Source: Chryseobacterium indoltheticum (GTDB lineage Bacteria; Bacteroidota; Bacteroidia; Flavobacteriales; Weeksellaceae). Taken from it: 64,000 nt of DNA. A program made the position numbers and the translations under genes. How positions within the stretch are numbered: the first letter of the stretch is position 1; each line of letters begins with the position of its first letter. A model generated the notes under the pieces. The model saw only the letters and a program-made list of their open reading frames with translations, did no database searches and was not told where the DNA came from. The stretch is from assembly GCF_003815915.1 (NCBI RefSeq), contig NZ_CP033929.1:930001-994000 (forward strand), written 5' to 3'. Of this stretch, positions 35,616 through 43,914 are shown piece by piece.

Positions 35616-36062
35616 TTAATCTTCTCTTTTCTGTAAAATTCTTCCCTGTGCATCAAAAACTACTTTCCATTCTTGAGAAAGATTTTTCAGTTCGACATTG
35701 TAAATCACTTTTCTACCTTCGGTAATTTTCTTTGCATCATCGATTCTGTAACCAGAAAAAGATTTGTTGATGGAAGTTACAACCGATTTTGGAAGATTAT
35801 TTTTTGAAATTTCTTCTTCATGTCTTACAAATTTTCCGTCTCTGGAATACAGAACTTTATGATCATCACCTAATAATCCTGTTTCAAATTCTACTTCATA
35901 AAGATTTCCTTTAATTTCCCAGTCGATATCGGCTGCTTTTGGAAAACTTTTTTGGAAATTGTTTAGAATAACCGAAGGAACTTCATTTTGATGAATATCC
36001 TGTGCTGAAATGTTGGTTAAACTTAAACCTAAAATGCTGATTGCTACTATTAAATTTTTCAT
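35616..36062 (-). CDS. PepSY-like periplasmic protein
   Basis: This 148-residue precursor has a signal peptide (to about residue 20) and two repeats of the PepSY-like (BLIP-like, DUF2874) fold: FQKSFPKAADIDWEIKGNLY with a beta-hairpin, and INKSFSGYRIDDAKKITEG with VELKNLSQEWKVVFDAQG. It is probably a small periplasmic binding protein. Its promoter carries the 19-base direct-repeat site shared with the HAEPLYID gene and the response regulator, so the two-component pair downstream in the window is its likely regulator. Confidence 0.85.
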   Translation of the reverse strand: MKNLIVAISILGLSLTNISAQDIHQNEVPSVILNNFQKSFPKAADIDWEIKGNLYEVEFETGLLGDDHKVLYSRDGKFVRHEEEISKNNLPKSVVTSINKSFSGYRIDDAKKITEGRKVIYNVELKNLSQEWKVVFDAQGRILQKRED

Positions 36063-36097
36063 AACGTAAATTTTATAATGCTAATTTCCGACATGAT

Positions 36098-36116
36098 TCT
36101 GGAAACAATTGGGAAT
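36098..36116 (-). promoter_or_regulatory. Predicted response-regulator site 1 (PepSY-like gene)
   Basis: The minus strand reads ATTCCCAATTGTTTCCAGA, two TTCC half-sites 11 bases apart. Sites 2 and 3 have the same sequence except for a few bases between the half-sites. The position matching the -7 element (nine bases downstream) reads GAAATTAG, a poor match, as would fit an activator-dependent promoter. Confidence 0.6.
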
Positions 36117-36125
36117 GATGTTTTT

Positions 36126-36222
36126 TTAACCATTAAATCAATTTAAGTTTTAAGATCGTTTAAGTGAAATAAATTTCTTAAGCTTCAACAGTAAAATATG
36201 TGAAGGTTTAAAAAATTTAAAG
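36126..36222. repeat. Dispersed intergenic repeat, family B copy 1
   Basis: This AT-rich stretch starts TTAACCATTAA and includes a GAAATAAATTTCTTAAG hairpin. It matches a second copy at 36783-36871, so the two copies flank the cupin gene. Confidence 0.5.
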
Positions 36223-36324
36223 GATATAATTATTTTTAAACTGATATCTAAATAATTTGCCACAAAATTAAATTCAGAGAAGAAATGAATATCTTTGAAC
36301 AGATTGTTTTAAATAATTAAAAAA

Positions 36325-36762
36325 ATGAAAAGATTATCCCAATTCACGATTATCATAATGATCATGTTATTCCAGCAAAAGATATACGCTCAGAAAACAG
36401 CTGCAGCAAATGAATCTTCTCAATATACGATTGAAAACTGCGTGAACGAATTTGATTTAACTAAAGCGACGAAAACAAAATCCGGTTATCAGTATTGGTT
36501 TGCCGATAAGAAATTCACTGAAGAAAACACGTTGAAGATGAGCATTGTAGAGCCTGGAAAATCTACGCATGCGCCACATCATCATCCTGAAGAAGAATTT
36601 TTTTATATTTTGGAAGGAAAAGCTTCTTTTTATCTTGATGGTAAAACTGTGGAAGTCGGAGCAAATACCAGTTTGTACTGTCCTCCAAATTCAGAGCATG
36701 GAATTAGCAATGCGGGAGATAAAGATTTGAAATATCTTGTGATTAAAAAGGATTTGCGGTAG
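36325..36762 (+). CDS. Secreted cupin-domain protein
   Basis: This 145-residue precursor has a signal peptide (to about residue 23, ending KIYAQ) and a single cupin domain. The metal-binding first motif is seen as HAPHHHPEEEFFYILEGKASFYL (with His-His and Glu), and the second as CPPNSEHGISNAGD. It should be periplasmic or surface-exposed. The ligand is unknown. It is the only rightward gene between the PepSY-like and HAEPLYID genes and lies between two copies of the same intergenic repeat. Confidence 0.85.
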   Translation: MKRLSQFTIIIMIMLFQQKIYAQKTAAANESSQYTIENCVNEFDLTKATKTKSGYQYWFADKKFTEENTLKMSIVEPGKSTHAPHHHPEEEFFYILEGKASFYLDGKTVEVGANTSLYCPPNSEHGISNAGDKDLKYLVIKKDLR

Positions 36763-37070
36763 GTTTTTTCTAAAGTCATTTTTTAAACCATTAAGATTAT
36801 TAAGTTGTTAAGTTGAGTTAAGAGAAATGAATTTCTTAAGGTAGATCTAAAATTTGCTTAAAAACTTTAATAATTCTTTATAGTTACATCTAATTTAATA
36901 TCTAAATTTTCTCTCGGAGATTAACAGACTTAAAATAAAAAATCTGTTTAATGTGCACAATTTGCGAGACCTGAAAATTTTATCTGAGATAAAATCCTTG
37001 CGCCGTATAGTTTGAGAGGCTTAAAACAAATTGCGTCTTTGCGAATAACAAACAAAAAATCCAATCAAAA
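36763..37070. other. Gene-free stretch with two repeat families
   Basis: About 300 bases without a gene. It holds family B copy 2 (36783-36871, four TTAAG units at the start) and family C copy 1 (36911-36969, a palindrome with AACAGA...TCTGTT and GGAGATT/TTTGCGAGA ends). A CGC-rich segment follows that contains 'TTGCGTCTTTGCG'. These look like inactive palindromic repeats at a gene boundary. Confidence 0.55.
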
Positions 37071-37880
37071 TCAAGGTTCATATACTAATCTAAAAAACGA
37101 AGACACATTTTCTTTGTCGTGCGAAACAGGAATTCCCGTTACGATTCCCACAGCAAAATGTGAATCGAGTTTTATTTTTACTTGCGGACGAAGCGTGACC
37201 GACATTTTTCCATGACTTATTTCTTTGTTGACTTCCACGCCTATAAAATGACCGGAATTGGGTAAAGAATACATCACGGAAGTATTGATTTGCCAATCAA
37301 CTGGAGTCGTGTTTTCTCCCAATTCATGCTGAATCATCGGATACGTGTAAACTAAAGTATGAATATTCGAACCCCATTTTTTCGCAGCCACAAAAAACGG
37401 ACTGTACACCAAACCTGTAATAAATTTTCCTTTGCCGTAATTTTTAAAATCTGTAAATTCTATAACTTGAGTATAGCCTAAAGCCATCGAAGTCTGAGAT
37501 TTTTCTGAAACAAAAAAAGTGTACTGCGCAGAAAGCCTGATTCCATCTAATCGGTTTCCGGGAATTTGTTCTTTGGTAGAATTATTTTTCTGACTGAAAA
37601 AAGAAAAATCGGTTTCCACTTCGAGACCTAATCGGTTAATCGGTGCAAATTCATACTCGGCTAAATATCCGCTTTCTCTATAATTTTTTCCACTTGAAAA
37701 ATCGGCACCCAAATTAAATTCCTTTTCACCTTTTCTTGCTCCGAGATCTCTTACCAAATCCTGAAAAATAGGCTCTGCGTGAGAAACTTTTACGGGTTTA
37801 GACTTGGTTTGTGCAAATGCTAAGAAGCCTCCTAAAATGCTTAAAATTCCTGCTAGTAAAATTTGTTTGGTTGTTTTCAT
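37071..37880 (-). CDS. HAEPLYID family protein
   Basis: This 269-residue exported protein starts at MKTTKQILLAGILSILGGF. The family motif appears as SHAEPIFQDLVRDLGARKGE near residue 35, followed by an alternating beta pattern to the end, consistent with an outer-membrane beta-barrel. The function is unknown. The ATG at 37898 is rejected because it adds six residues before a good signal peptide. The promoter carries regulator site 2, and a TAAATTTT -7 element follows that site by eight bases, placing it under the adjacent two-component system. Confidence 0.88.
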   Translation of the reverse strand: MKTTKQILLAGILSILGGFLAFAQTKSKPVKVSHAEPIFQDLVRDLGARKGEKEFNLGADFSSGKNYRESGYLAEYEFAPINRLGLEVETDFSFFSQKNNSTKEQIPGNRLDGIRLSAQYTFFVSEKSQTSMALGYTQVIEFTDFKNYGKGKFITGLVYSPFFVAAKKWGSNIHTLVYTYPMIQHELGENTTPVDWQINTSVMYSLPNSGHFIGVEVNKEISHGKMSVTLRPQVKIKLDSHFAVGIVTGIPVSHDKENVSSFFRLVYEP

Positions 37881-37907
37881 AGTACAAATCAACAGCACGA
37901 ATCGGGA

Positions 37908-37942
37908 AAAATTTAGGAAGAAATCTGGAAAGAAATGGGAAT
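37908..37942 (-). promoter_or_regulatory. Predicted response-regulator site 2 and -7 element (HAEPLYID gene)
   Basis: Site 2 at 37924-37942 reads ATTCCCATTTCTTTCCAGA on the minus strand. It is followed after eight bases by TAAATTTT at 37915-37908, close to TAnnTTTG. The operator thus sits where a -33 box would be. Confidence 0.65.
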
Positions 37943-37974
37943 TTTTTAAAAGTAAAAATATTGCAGATTATTTA

Positions 37975-38117
37975 AACGTAAAGATTTATAAAATAACTAA
38001 AATTTAAGAAAAGGTTGCGATGATTATGAAGCTTGAAAATAACACACGCTTAAATCAATTTTATTGATTATTCTTTGCTTCTTAAATTTTAAGAAAGAAA
38101 ATAAAATCTTTGCGTTA
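37975..38117. repeat. Dispersed intergenic palindromic repeat, family A copy 1
   Basis: Its ends are AACGTAAAGATTTA and TAAAATCTTTGCGTT, in inverted orientation, and its interior contains GAAGCTTGAAAA and TTATTGATTATTCTTTGCT. It aligns along its length with 51279-51426. It lies between the histidine kinase stop and the HAEPLYID start. Confidence 0.7.
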
Positions 38118-38131
38118 AAAAAATTAAAGCA

Positions 38132-39409
38132 TTAAAAATTCACTGTAAACTCGTGCATTCCGTTTTTGAAATCATAAGAAACCGAAAAATCATACAATTC
38201 AGCAATCGCTTGTACAATCGCTAATCCCAAACCGCTTCCTGACTGATGATGTTCAGATTTTTGGAATCTTGTAAATATTTTTTCGGGGTGTAAAGAATTT
38301 TCAATTCCTGTGTTTTTAACGATTAATTTTTTAGCATTAATCTGCACTTCCACCTTTCCGGATTTTATATTATGGAAAATTGCATTTCGCAGTAGATTGG
38401 AAACGATAATATTAATCAAAACAGCATCGGCTTTTACCAAAAGTTCGCTGTTTTCAGAAAAACTGATCTCAACTTCTTTAAATTCAGCAATATCCTGCAG
38501 ATCTTCTATGTTTTTTTCAACAATATCATTAACTTTAATTTCCTGATTATCAAAAAACTGTTTGTTTTCAATTTTTGTAAGCAAAAGAAGTGATTTGTTG
38601 AGACGAACTAATCTTTCGATAATTTCCATGATCTCAGCAATCTTTGCAGCCTGATTTTCTGTGAAATTTTCTTTTTCAATTAGCAGTTCAAGCTTACCAA
38701 TGGCAATCGCCAAGGGAGTTTGAAGTTCGTGTGAAGCGTTCCCAATAAATTCTTTCTGCTGCTCGTAGCTTTTTTCGCTGTATTGCAAAAGGGTAGTGAC
38801 GGCATCCTGTAAATCACTGAATTCTTTGGTTTTTGTCTCAACCTGCGGAAAGCTTTTGCTAATTCCTAAACGGTAATTTTTCAGCTCATTCAGAAGTTCA
38901 TAAAATGGCTTCCAAAGTCTTTGTAATACCCAATTATTAATGACCAAAATGCTGAAAATTAAAAGCACATACAACCCGGCGGCATCCCAAAGCAATTCTT
39001 TTACGAGATCATCTTCTTCAACCATATTATTGAAAATTTTCAGTTGATAAAAGCTTCCATTTTGTTCAAAAACTGTTGTCAAAATTCTTACAGGTTCTAG
39101 TTCCGGAGCTTCATCATCGGCATCCTGTGCATAGATTTCTGTGTCTTCATAAGTGTCTTTAAAACTGAGAGCTTTTTCTTTGCTTATTTTATTAACGGAA
39201 AAAAAACCTTCATCAAAAGTTTTCTGCTGTAAAATAGTGGGATCTTTTTCTGCCTTAAAAACGATTTGTCTTTTATAATTTTCGAGCTCTTCATCTACAC
39301 TTCCTTTGATTTCATCGAGCATATTAAAATAAAAAATCACTGACCATAAACTTACGATCAGCAAAAGATAGGTCATCAGATGAAGAATAGATTTGTTGAG
39401 GAGTTTCAT
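38132..39409 (-). CDS. Sensor histidine kinase
   Basis: This is the membrane kinase of a two-component pair, 425 residues. It has two membrane helices (about 10-30 and 145-165) around a periplasmic sensor of about 115 residues rich in acidic residues (DADDEAPELEPV). The dimerisation region has NASHELQTPLAIAIGKLE (phospho-His near 228) and the ATPase region has NLLRNAIFHN and GSGLGLAIVQAI. The G1 box is NTG rather than DxG, which is frequent in this subfamily. Its start overlaps the stop of the response-regulator gene by four bases. The acidic sensor loop could bind a cation; that is a guess. Confidence 0.93.
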   Translation of the reverse strand: MKLLNKSILHLMTYLLLIVSLWSVIFYFNMLDEIKGSVDEELENYKRQIVFKAEKDPTILQQKTFDEGFFSVNKISKEKALSFKDTYEDTEIYAQDADDEAPELEPVRILTTVFEQNGSFYQLKIFNNMVEEDDLVKELLWDAAGLYVLLIFSILVINNWVLQRLWKPFYELLNELKNYRLGISKSFPQVETKTKEFSDLQDAVTTLLQYSEKSYEQQKEFIGNASHELQTPLAIAIGKLELLIEKENFTENQAAKIAEIMEIIERLVRLNKSLLLLTKIENKQFFDNQEIKVNDIVEKNIEDLQDIAEFKEVEISFSENSELLVKADAVLINIIVSNLLRNAIFHNIKSGKVEVQINAKKLIVKNTGIENSLHPEKIFTRFQKSEHHQSGSGLGLAIVQAIAELYDFSVSYDFKNGMHEFTVNF

Positions 39410-40083
39410 TTTTCTATCAATTTGTAGCCGATTCCGTAGACAGCCTCGATTTCAATTTCGGCGTTCGATTGCTGTAGTTTTTTCCTTAAATTTTTTATCT
39501 GATAATAAATAAAATCAAAATTATCGGCCTGATCAATGTGATCTCCCCAAACATGCTCTGCTAAAGCTGTTTTGGTTACCAACCGTTTTTTATTAAGCAG
39601 AAAAAAATGAAGAATATCAAATTCTTTTCGGTTAAGGGTAATATTTTCCCCATCAACAATAAAAACTCTTTCGGTAAGATCTAGTTCGATATTGGCAACC
39701 TCAATACTGTTTTTGCCATCCTGATTTTTTCTGCGAAGAACTGCTTTTATTCTGGCGTTGAGCTCGGCATTATGAAAAGGTTTGGTTAAATAATCATCGG
39801 CTCCGAGTTCCAATCCTGTAAGTTTATCTTCAAGAGAATCTTTTGCAGAAATAATGATAACATTTTCAGATTTATCCATGTCTTTAAGCTGTTGAAGAAG
39901 TTGCAAACCGTTTCCACCAGGAAGCATAATATCCAGCAAAATACAGTCGTACGTGTACAAAGCAATCTTTTCACTTGCAGATTGATAATTTTCTGCAGTC
40001 TCAATAAGAAACTGCTCCTGAATCAAAGAATCATGAATAGATTTTAAAAGTTCTTTTTCGTCTTCTATAACAAGGATTTTCAT
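39406..40083 (-). CDS. OmpR-family response regulator
   Basis: This 225-residue transcription factor has a receiver domain (1-118) with acidic pair EDE, phospho-acceptor Asp in LLDIMLPGGNG near residue 51, Ser in IIISAKD and Lys in YLTKPFH. A winged-helix DNA-binding domain (about 128-225) follows, with NRKEFDILHFFLLNKK and VYGIGYKLIEK. OmpR-type regulators bind direct repeats about 10-11 bases apart. Such a repeat occurs in its own promoter and in those of the HAEPLYID and PepSY-like genes, so autoregulation is likely. Confidence 0.94.
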   Translation of the reverse strand: MKILVIEDEKELLKSIHDSLIQEQFLIETAENYQSASEKIALYTYDCILLDIMLPGGNGLQLLQQLKDMDKSENVIIISAKDSLEDKLTGLELGADDYLTKPFHNAELNARIKAVLRRKNQDGKNSIEVANIELDLTERVFIVDGENITLNRKEFDILHFFLLNKKRLVTKTALAEHVWGDHIDQADNFDFIYYQIKNLRKKLQQSNAEIEIEAVYGIGYKLIEK

Positions 40084-40087
40084 GTAG

Positions 40088-40123
40088 CAAATGTAGAGAA
40101 TGATTCTGGAAAGAGTTGGGAAT
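40088..40123 (-). promoter_or_regulatory. Predicted response-regulator site 3 and -7 element (regulator-kinase operon)
   Basis: Site 3 at 40105-40123 reads ATTCCCAACTCTTTCCAGA on the minus strand. After nine bases comes TACATTTG (40095-40088), a full match to TAnnTTTG. The site overlaps the -33 position. Confidence 0.7.
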
Positions 40124-40340
40124 TATACTTTTTTTAGATTTTCAATACAACTTCAGCTCATTTTGTTTCTGCGTCCCAATCAAAATTTTTTTCTCATTAT
40201 TAAAATAATTGTAAGTCTTGATTTACTTTATTCCAGCAACTAGCAACCAAAGCCACGATTCCATTTTTTTGAAGAAATCTAATTTACAAAATTTGAAGAG
40301 ATTAAAAATCATTTTAAGAAACTTTTAAGGAGAAACATGA
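40124..40340. other. Gene-free region between the two-component operon and the pectin locus
   Basis: The region is AT-rich, with no reading frame of interest and no clear hairpin. It separates two divergent transcription units, and the promoter of the PL10 unit begins at its right end. Confidence 0.5.
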
Positions 40341-40370
40341 TTTGTGTTCAGCTATTTATTTTTACTTTTG
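40341..40370 (+). promoter_or_regulatory. Promoter of the DUF4861-PL10 unit
   Basis: TTTG at 40341-40344, an 18-base spacer and TACTTTTG at 40363-40370 fit the Bacteroidota consensus exactly. The predicted leader before the ATG at 40392 is about 15 bases. Confidence 0.8.
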
Positions 40371-40391
40371 AGAAAATAACATTTCATGTTT

Positions 40392-41570
40392 ATGAATAAA
40401 ATATCAATAACCCGAATGAGTTGTGCAATCGTTTGCATAGCTGCGAATTTTGTGAATGCACAGACATCAATTCAGGTTAAAAATACTCAGAATTTCGCTC
40501 GAAATGAAATAGTTTCTCTTCCAATTAACCAGTTGAAGGGGTTTTTAGGGAAAAATAAAGCAGAAGATTTTAGAATTAAAGATGCTCAAAATAATTATGT
40601 TACCATTCAGTGGATTGATAACGATAGAGACGGAAAAAATGATGAGGTTCTTTTTCAGGCAAAAGTAGATGCGAAAAAGACCAATTCTTATAAAATTATT
40701 GCTGATTCAAAAGTAGCAGTTCCTGAAAGTAAACTGACAACCTATTCAAGATTAGTTCCTGAAAGAGTTGACGACTACACTTGGGAAAATGATAAAATTG
40801 CGTTCAGAGTTTACGGTCCAAAAGGTCAGGCTGAAGCTTTAGCAGGTGTAAAAGGAAGTACACTTTCAAGCGGGGTTGATATTTGGTTTAAAAGAACCGA
40901 AAAATCTATAATTAACGAATGGTACAAAGGTTATTTGACTGATCCGATGTATTATCACAAAGATACGAGAGGAGAAGGCTACGATCCTTATCATGTTGGA
41001 GACAGCCGTGGTACGGGAGGAATTGGAATTTGGAAAGATGAAAAACTTCAGGTTTCTCAAAATTTTATAAGTTCTAAAACGATTGCCGAAGGTCCTTTGA
41101 GAACTGTTTTTGAATTAACTTACGCTCCGTGGAGTGAATTTGGAGTGAAAGAGACGAAAAGAATTTCTCTTGATCTGGGTTCCAATTTTTCTAAATTTGA
41201 ATCAAGTTTTGACACCGAAAAACCTGCTCCCAATTATACAATCGGAATTAGTCTTCATAAAAATGAAGGTGAATCAAAATTGAATGATAAAGACGGATAT
41301 TATCTTCACTGGGAAAAAATAGATGACGCATTTGTTGGTGAAGGAATTGTTGTGAATCCTAAAATTGTAGAAAAGTCGGTTGCTTTTAAATCTGAAACTC
41401 CAGATCAGAGTAATTTGCTGGTTATTACAAAGCCTCAGAAAAAATTGACTTATTATGCCGGGTTTGCATGGCAGAAAAGTGGACAGATTCAAACTCAAAA
41501 AGATTGGGAAAACATTTTGCAGAAGCAATCTAAAATTGTAGCCAATCCATTAATTATTACCGTTAAATAA
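40392..41570 (+). CDS. DUF4861 family protein (pectin locus copy 1)
   Basis: This secreted protein has 392 residues, starting at MNKISITRMSCAIVC with a signal peptide ending NAQT (the ATG two codons earlier is less likely). Its beta-rich body has WIDNDRDGKNDEVLFQ, DVWFK-like and WYKGYLTDPMYYHKDTRG segments typical of DUF4861. The function is unknown. A second copy (57432-58442) lies next to GH105, and this copy is 9 bases upstream of the PL10 lyase gene, so both copies are tied to pectin degradation. An oligouronide-acting role is an inference. Confidence 0.85.
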   Translation: MNKISITRMSCAIVCIAANFVNAQTSIQVKNTQNFARNEIVSLPINQLKGFLGKNKAEDFRIKDAQNNYVTIQWIDNDRDGKNDEVLFQAKVDAKKTNSYKIIADSKVAVPESKLTTYSRLVPERVDDYTWENDKIAFRVYGPKGQAEALAGVKGSTLSSGVDIWFKRTEKSIINEWYKGYLTDPMYYHKDTRGEGYDPYHVGDSRGTGGIGIWKDEKLQVSQNFISSKTIAEGPLRTVFELTYAPWSEFGVKETKRISLDLGSNFSKFESSFDTEKPAPNYTIGISLHKNEGESKLNDKDGYYLHWEKIDDAFVGEGIVVNPKIVEKSVAFKSETPDQSNLLVITKPQKKLTYYAGFAWQKSGQIQTQKDWENILQKQSKIVANPLIITVK

Positions 41571-41579
41571 AGTTGAATA

Positions 41580-42602
41580 ATGATTAAATTAAAACTTTCA
41601 GTTGCCGTATTTTGTCTGGCATTTTCAGGAGTTTCAGCACAGGTAAAAGATACTTTGGCGGAAAAAATGATGGTTTATCAGCTTCCAAACGGAGGTTGGG
41701 GAAAACATAATAGCGATAAAAAAAATGTAGATTATACTGCAAAAATAGATTCAAAATTATTGAAAATTATCAAAGCGAATGACAATGATCTCGCAACCAT
41801 AGATAACAATGCTACATCAAAGGAAATCAACAGTTTAATAAAAGCATTTCAATCTACAAAAAACCAGGCTTATCTGAAATCTGCCGAAAAAGGAATTCAA
41901 TATTTACTTTCGATGCAGTATGAAAATGGTGGGTTTCCACAGTATTTTCCCAATTCATCAATTTACAGAAAGCAGGTTACTTACAACGATAACGCAATGA
42001 TTAATGCTTTGACGGTTTTGTATAATGTGGCAGAAGAAAAAGAGGGCTTTGAAATGGTTGATTTTAAATTGAAAGAGAAATCTAAAGAGGCATTAAAAAA
42101 AGGGATTAAATGTATTTTAAAAACTCAGGTTATACAAAACGGTAAACTTTCGATTTGGGCAGATCAGTATGATGAAATTACATTAAAACCTGAAAAGGCA
42201 AGAGCTTTTGAGCCTATCTCTTTGGCAACCGGAGAATCGGTAACGATTGTAAAATTTCTTATGATGCAGCCAATCAATCCTGAAATTGAAAAATCAATAA
42301 AGTCTGCTGTAAAATGGTTTGATGAAAGTAAAATTGTTGGGTATACATATCAGGTTTCACGAGAAAACGGAAAAGCAATCCGTGCTTTAAGCAAAAAAGA
42401 AGGTTCGAATGTTTGGGCTAGATTTTATGATATCCCGACTAACAAGCCTATTTTTGGTGACCGTGACGGAAGCGTAAAATATAATTACGATGAGGTTTCT
42501 GAAGAACGCAGAATGGGCTATAGTTGGTATAACGAATCCGGAACTAAGTTGATTGAAAGTGATTTTCCGAAATGGTTAAAGAAAAATAAAATTTCCGAAT
42601 AA
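41580..42602 (+). CDS. Pectate lyase, PL10 family
   Basis: This lyase cleaves de-esterified homogalacturonan by beta-elimination. The 340-residue precursor has a signal peptide (to about residue 21, ending SAQ) and the alpha/alpha-toroid PL10 motifs: MMVYQLPNGGWGKH, DNNATSKEINSLIKAF, LSMQYENGGFPQYFPN, VTYNDNAMINAL and the C-terminal WARFYDIPTNKPIFGDRDG. No sorting domain is seen, so it is probably periplasmic. It is in one unit with the DUF4861 gene and is closed by a hairpin terminator. Confidence 0.93.
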   Translation: MIKLKLSVAVFCLAFSGVSAQVKDTLAEKMMVYQLPNGGWGKHNSDKKNVDYTAKIDSKLLKIIKANDNDLATIDNNATSKEINSLIKAFQSTKNQAYLKSAEKGIQYLLSMQYENGGFPQYFPNSSIYRKQVTYNDNAMINALTVLYNVAEEKEGFEMVDFKLKEKSKEALKKGIKCILKTQVIQNGKLSIWADQYDEITLKPEKARAFEPISLATGESVTIVKFLMMQPINPEIEKSIKSAVKWFDESKIVGYTYQVSRENGKAIRALSKKEGSNVWARFYDIPTNKPIFGDRDGSVKYNYDEVSEERRMGYSWYNESGTKLIESDFPKWLKKNKISE

Positions 42603-42610
42603 AAAGAATA

Positions 42611-42643
42611 AGCCTGATGTATGAAGACACATCAGGCTTTTTT
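42611..42643 (+). terminator. Terminator between the convergent PL10 and PL1 genes
   Basis: AGCCTGATGT pairs perfectly with ACATCAGGCT over an eight-base loop and is followed by T residues on the plus strand. It may also serve the minus strand. Confidence 0.88.
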
Positions 42644-42659
42644 AATTTAAAAATATCGT

Positions 42660-43775
42660 TTAGAAGCTTTCGCAGATATTTCCTGATAAAGTTGCTCCGG
42701 CATTGGCCGTTACATCAGCTTTCACATTATTTACATCAAGTTTTACAATAGAATATGGAGGCGTAAAGGCTGTTCCGCTTCCAGCAGTGTTACCGGTTAC
42801 ATTCGTAAAAGTACTTCCTGTCTGAGTAACCGCAGTAAATCCGCTCATCAAATTGATAGGTTCTTTTACATTTTCAAATACATTTCTTTCCACAAGAATA
42901 TTTGCCTGTACTCCGGCTGCGATACATTTGTTGCTTACCGAGCTGTTGAAATAGCTGTTCAGAATATGAATTTTACCAAATCTTACTCTTGGCATACGCT
43001 CTCTGCATCCCGGAGCCCACCAGCAACGTACAAATGTTACATTTAATTTTCCTGCATCAGCCGTTGCGCCGTCGCTTGAACCAATCAGATTAGAAAATCT
43101 GTGATCATCAGTTCCGCCTGAACCACCTGGTTTCGGAGCTTTTAAATAATGGAATTTTGTATAAGAAACAGTAATATAATCCGATTTGTTTTTAATGTCG
43201 AAATTACCGTCTACACCGTCTCTGAATTCACAATGGTCAATCCACACGTTTCGGCAGTCATCCAGAATTGCGTTATCCCAACCGTCTGTATCATAAGCTC
43301 CGGGACCTTCAAAAATCAGGTTTCTTACAACAATATTGTTACATCTTTTGATATTGATAATTCCTGATCCGTCTTTAGTCTGATTGGTTGATACAAGCTT
43401 TGCGCCGCTTGTTCCGTAGATGGTTTTTCCGGTCTGATCCTGAAGAGATAAACGAGTTGTGATGGTAATCGTTCCGGTAACCTTGATTACTTTAACGGCG
43501 GTGTTTTCAATAGCTGATTTTAACTGTGCATAAGTGGTTACGGTAGTTTCAGCAGCGGTTCCGCCTCCGGTAGTTCCTCCATTTTGAGAAGCCCATCCAG
43601 GAGCGACACAACTCGCTAAAGGAACGACGGTTTTTGCCGCAAATGCGTTTTCGATACTGTTTCCGTTGGGGTTTTCAGAGAATTCGGTTTTGATGTCGTC
43701 ATTTCCGCATCCGATAAATGCAAAAGCTGTACTGAGAGCAACTATAGCAATAGTTGCTTTGATGTTGATTTTCAT
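42660..43775 (-). CDS. Pectate lyase, PL1 family lipoprotein
   Basis: This is a surface or periplasmic lyase for homogalacturonan. The 371-residue precursor has a lipoprotein signal (cysteine in AFIGCGNDD at residue 23). Its right-handed beta-helix has VWIDHCEFRDGVDGNFDIKN, YITVSYTKFHY and the substrate-binding RERMPRVRFGKIHILNSYF (with Arg) in the usual PL1 order. It is separated from the GH95 gene by 139 bases containing a probable -7 element, so it may have its own promoter. Confidence 0.93.
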   Translation of the reverse strand: MKINIKATIAIVALSTAFAFIGCGNDDIKTEFSENPNGNSIENAFAAKTVVPLASCVAPGWASQNGGTTGGGTAAETTVTTYAQLKSAIENTAVKVIKVTGTITITTRLSLQDQTGKTIYGTSGAKLVSTNQTKDGSGIINIKRCNNIVVRNLIFEGPGAYDTDGWDNAILDDCRNVWIDHCEFRDGVDGNFDIKNKSDYITVSYTKFHYLKAPKPGGSGGTDDHRFSNLIGSSDGATADAGKLNVTFVRCWWAPGCRERMPRVRFGKIHILNSYFNSSVSNKCIAAGVQANILVERNVFENVKEPINLMSGFTAVTQTGSTFTNVTGNTAGSGTAFTPPYSIVKLDVNNVKADVTANAGATLSGNICESF

Positions 43776-43832
43776 GGTTAATAGTTTTGTTTTTATTTAG
43801 TTTAATAAAATTATGAATATTTATTAAATAAG

Positions 43833-43840
43833 CAAATTTA
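43833..43840 (-). promoter_or_regulatory. Possible -7 element of the PL1 gene
   Basis: The minus strand reads TAAATTTG, a TAnnTTTG match, 58 bases upstream of the ATG. No good -33 box is visible. Confidence 0.35.
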
Positions 43841-43914
43841 TTGAGTATAAATTATTAATTAAAACTATTTATTGAATATTAATTTATTTCAACCGATTGC
43901 GCTTTAGTGATTAA

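Noticed and set aside
40337..40399. Twenty-codon frame with a textbook AAGGAG site, ending across the DUF4861 start, possibly a leader peptide
   Set aside because: The best promoter in the region (TTTG at 40341, TACTTTTG at 40363) lies inside it, so the transcript would begin after its ATG. Flavobacteria also make little use of such ribosome sites.
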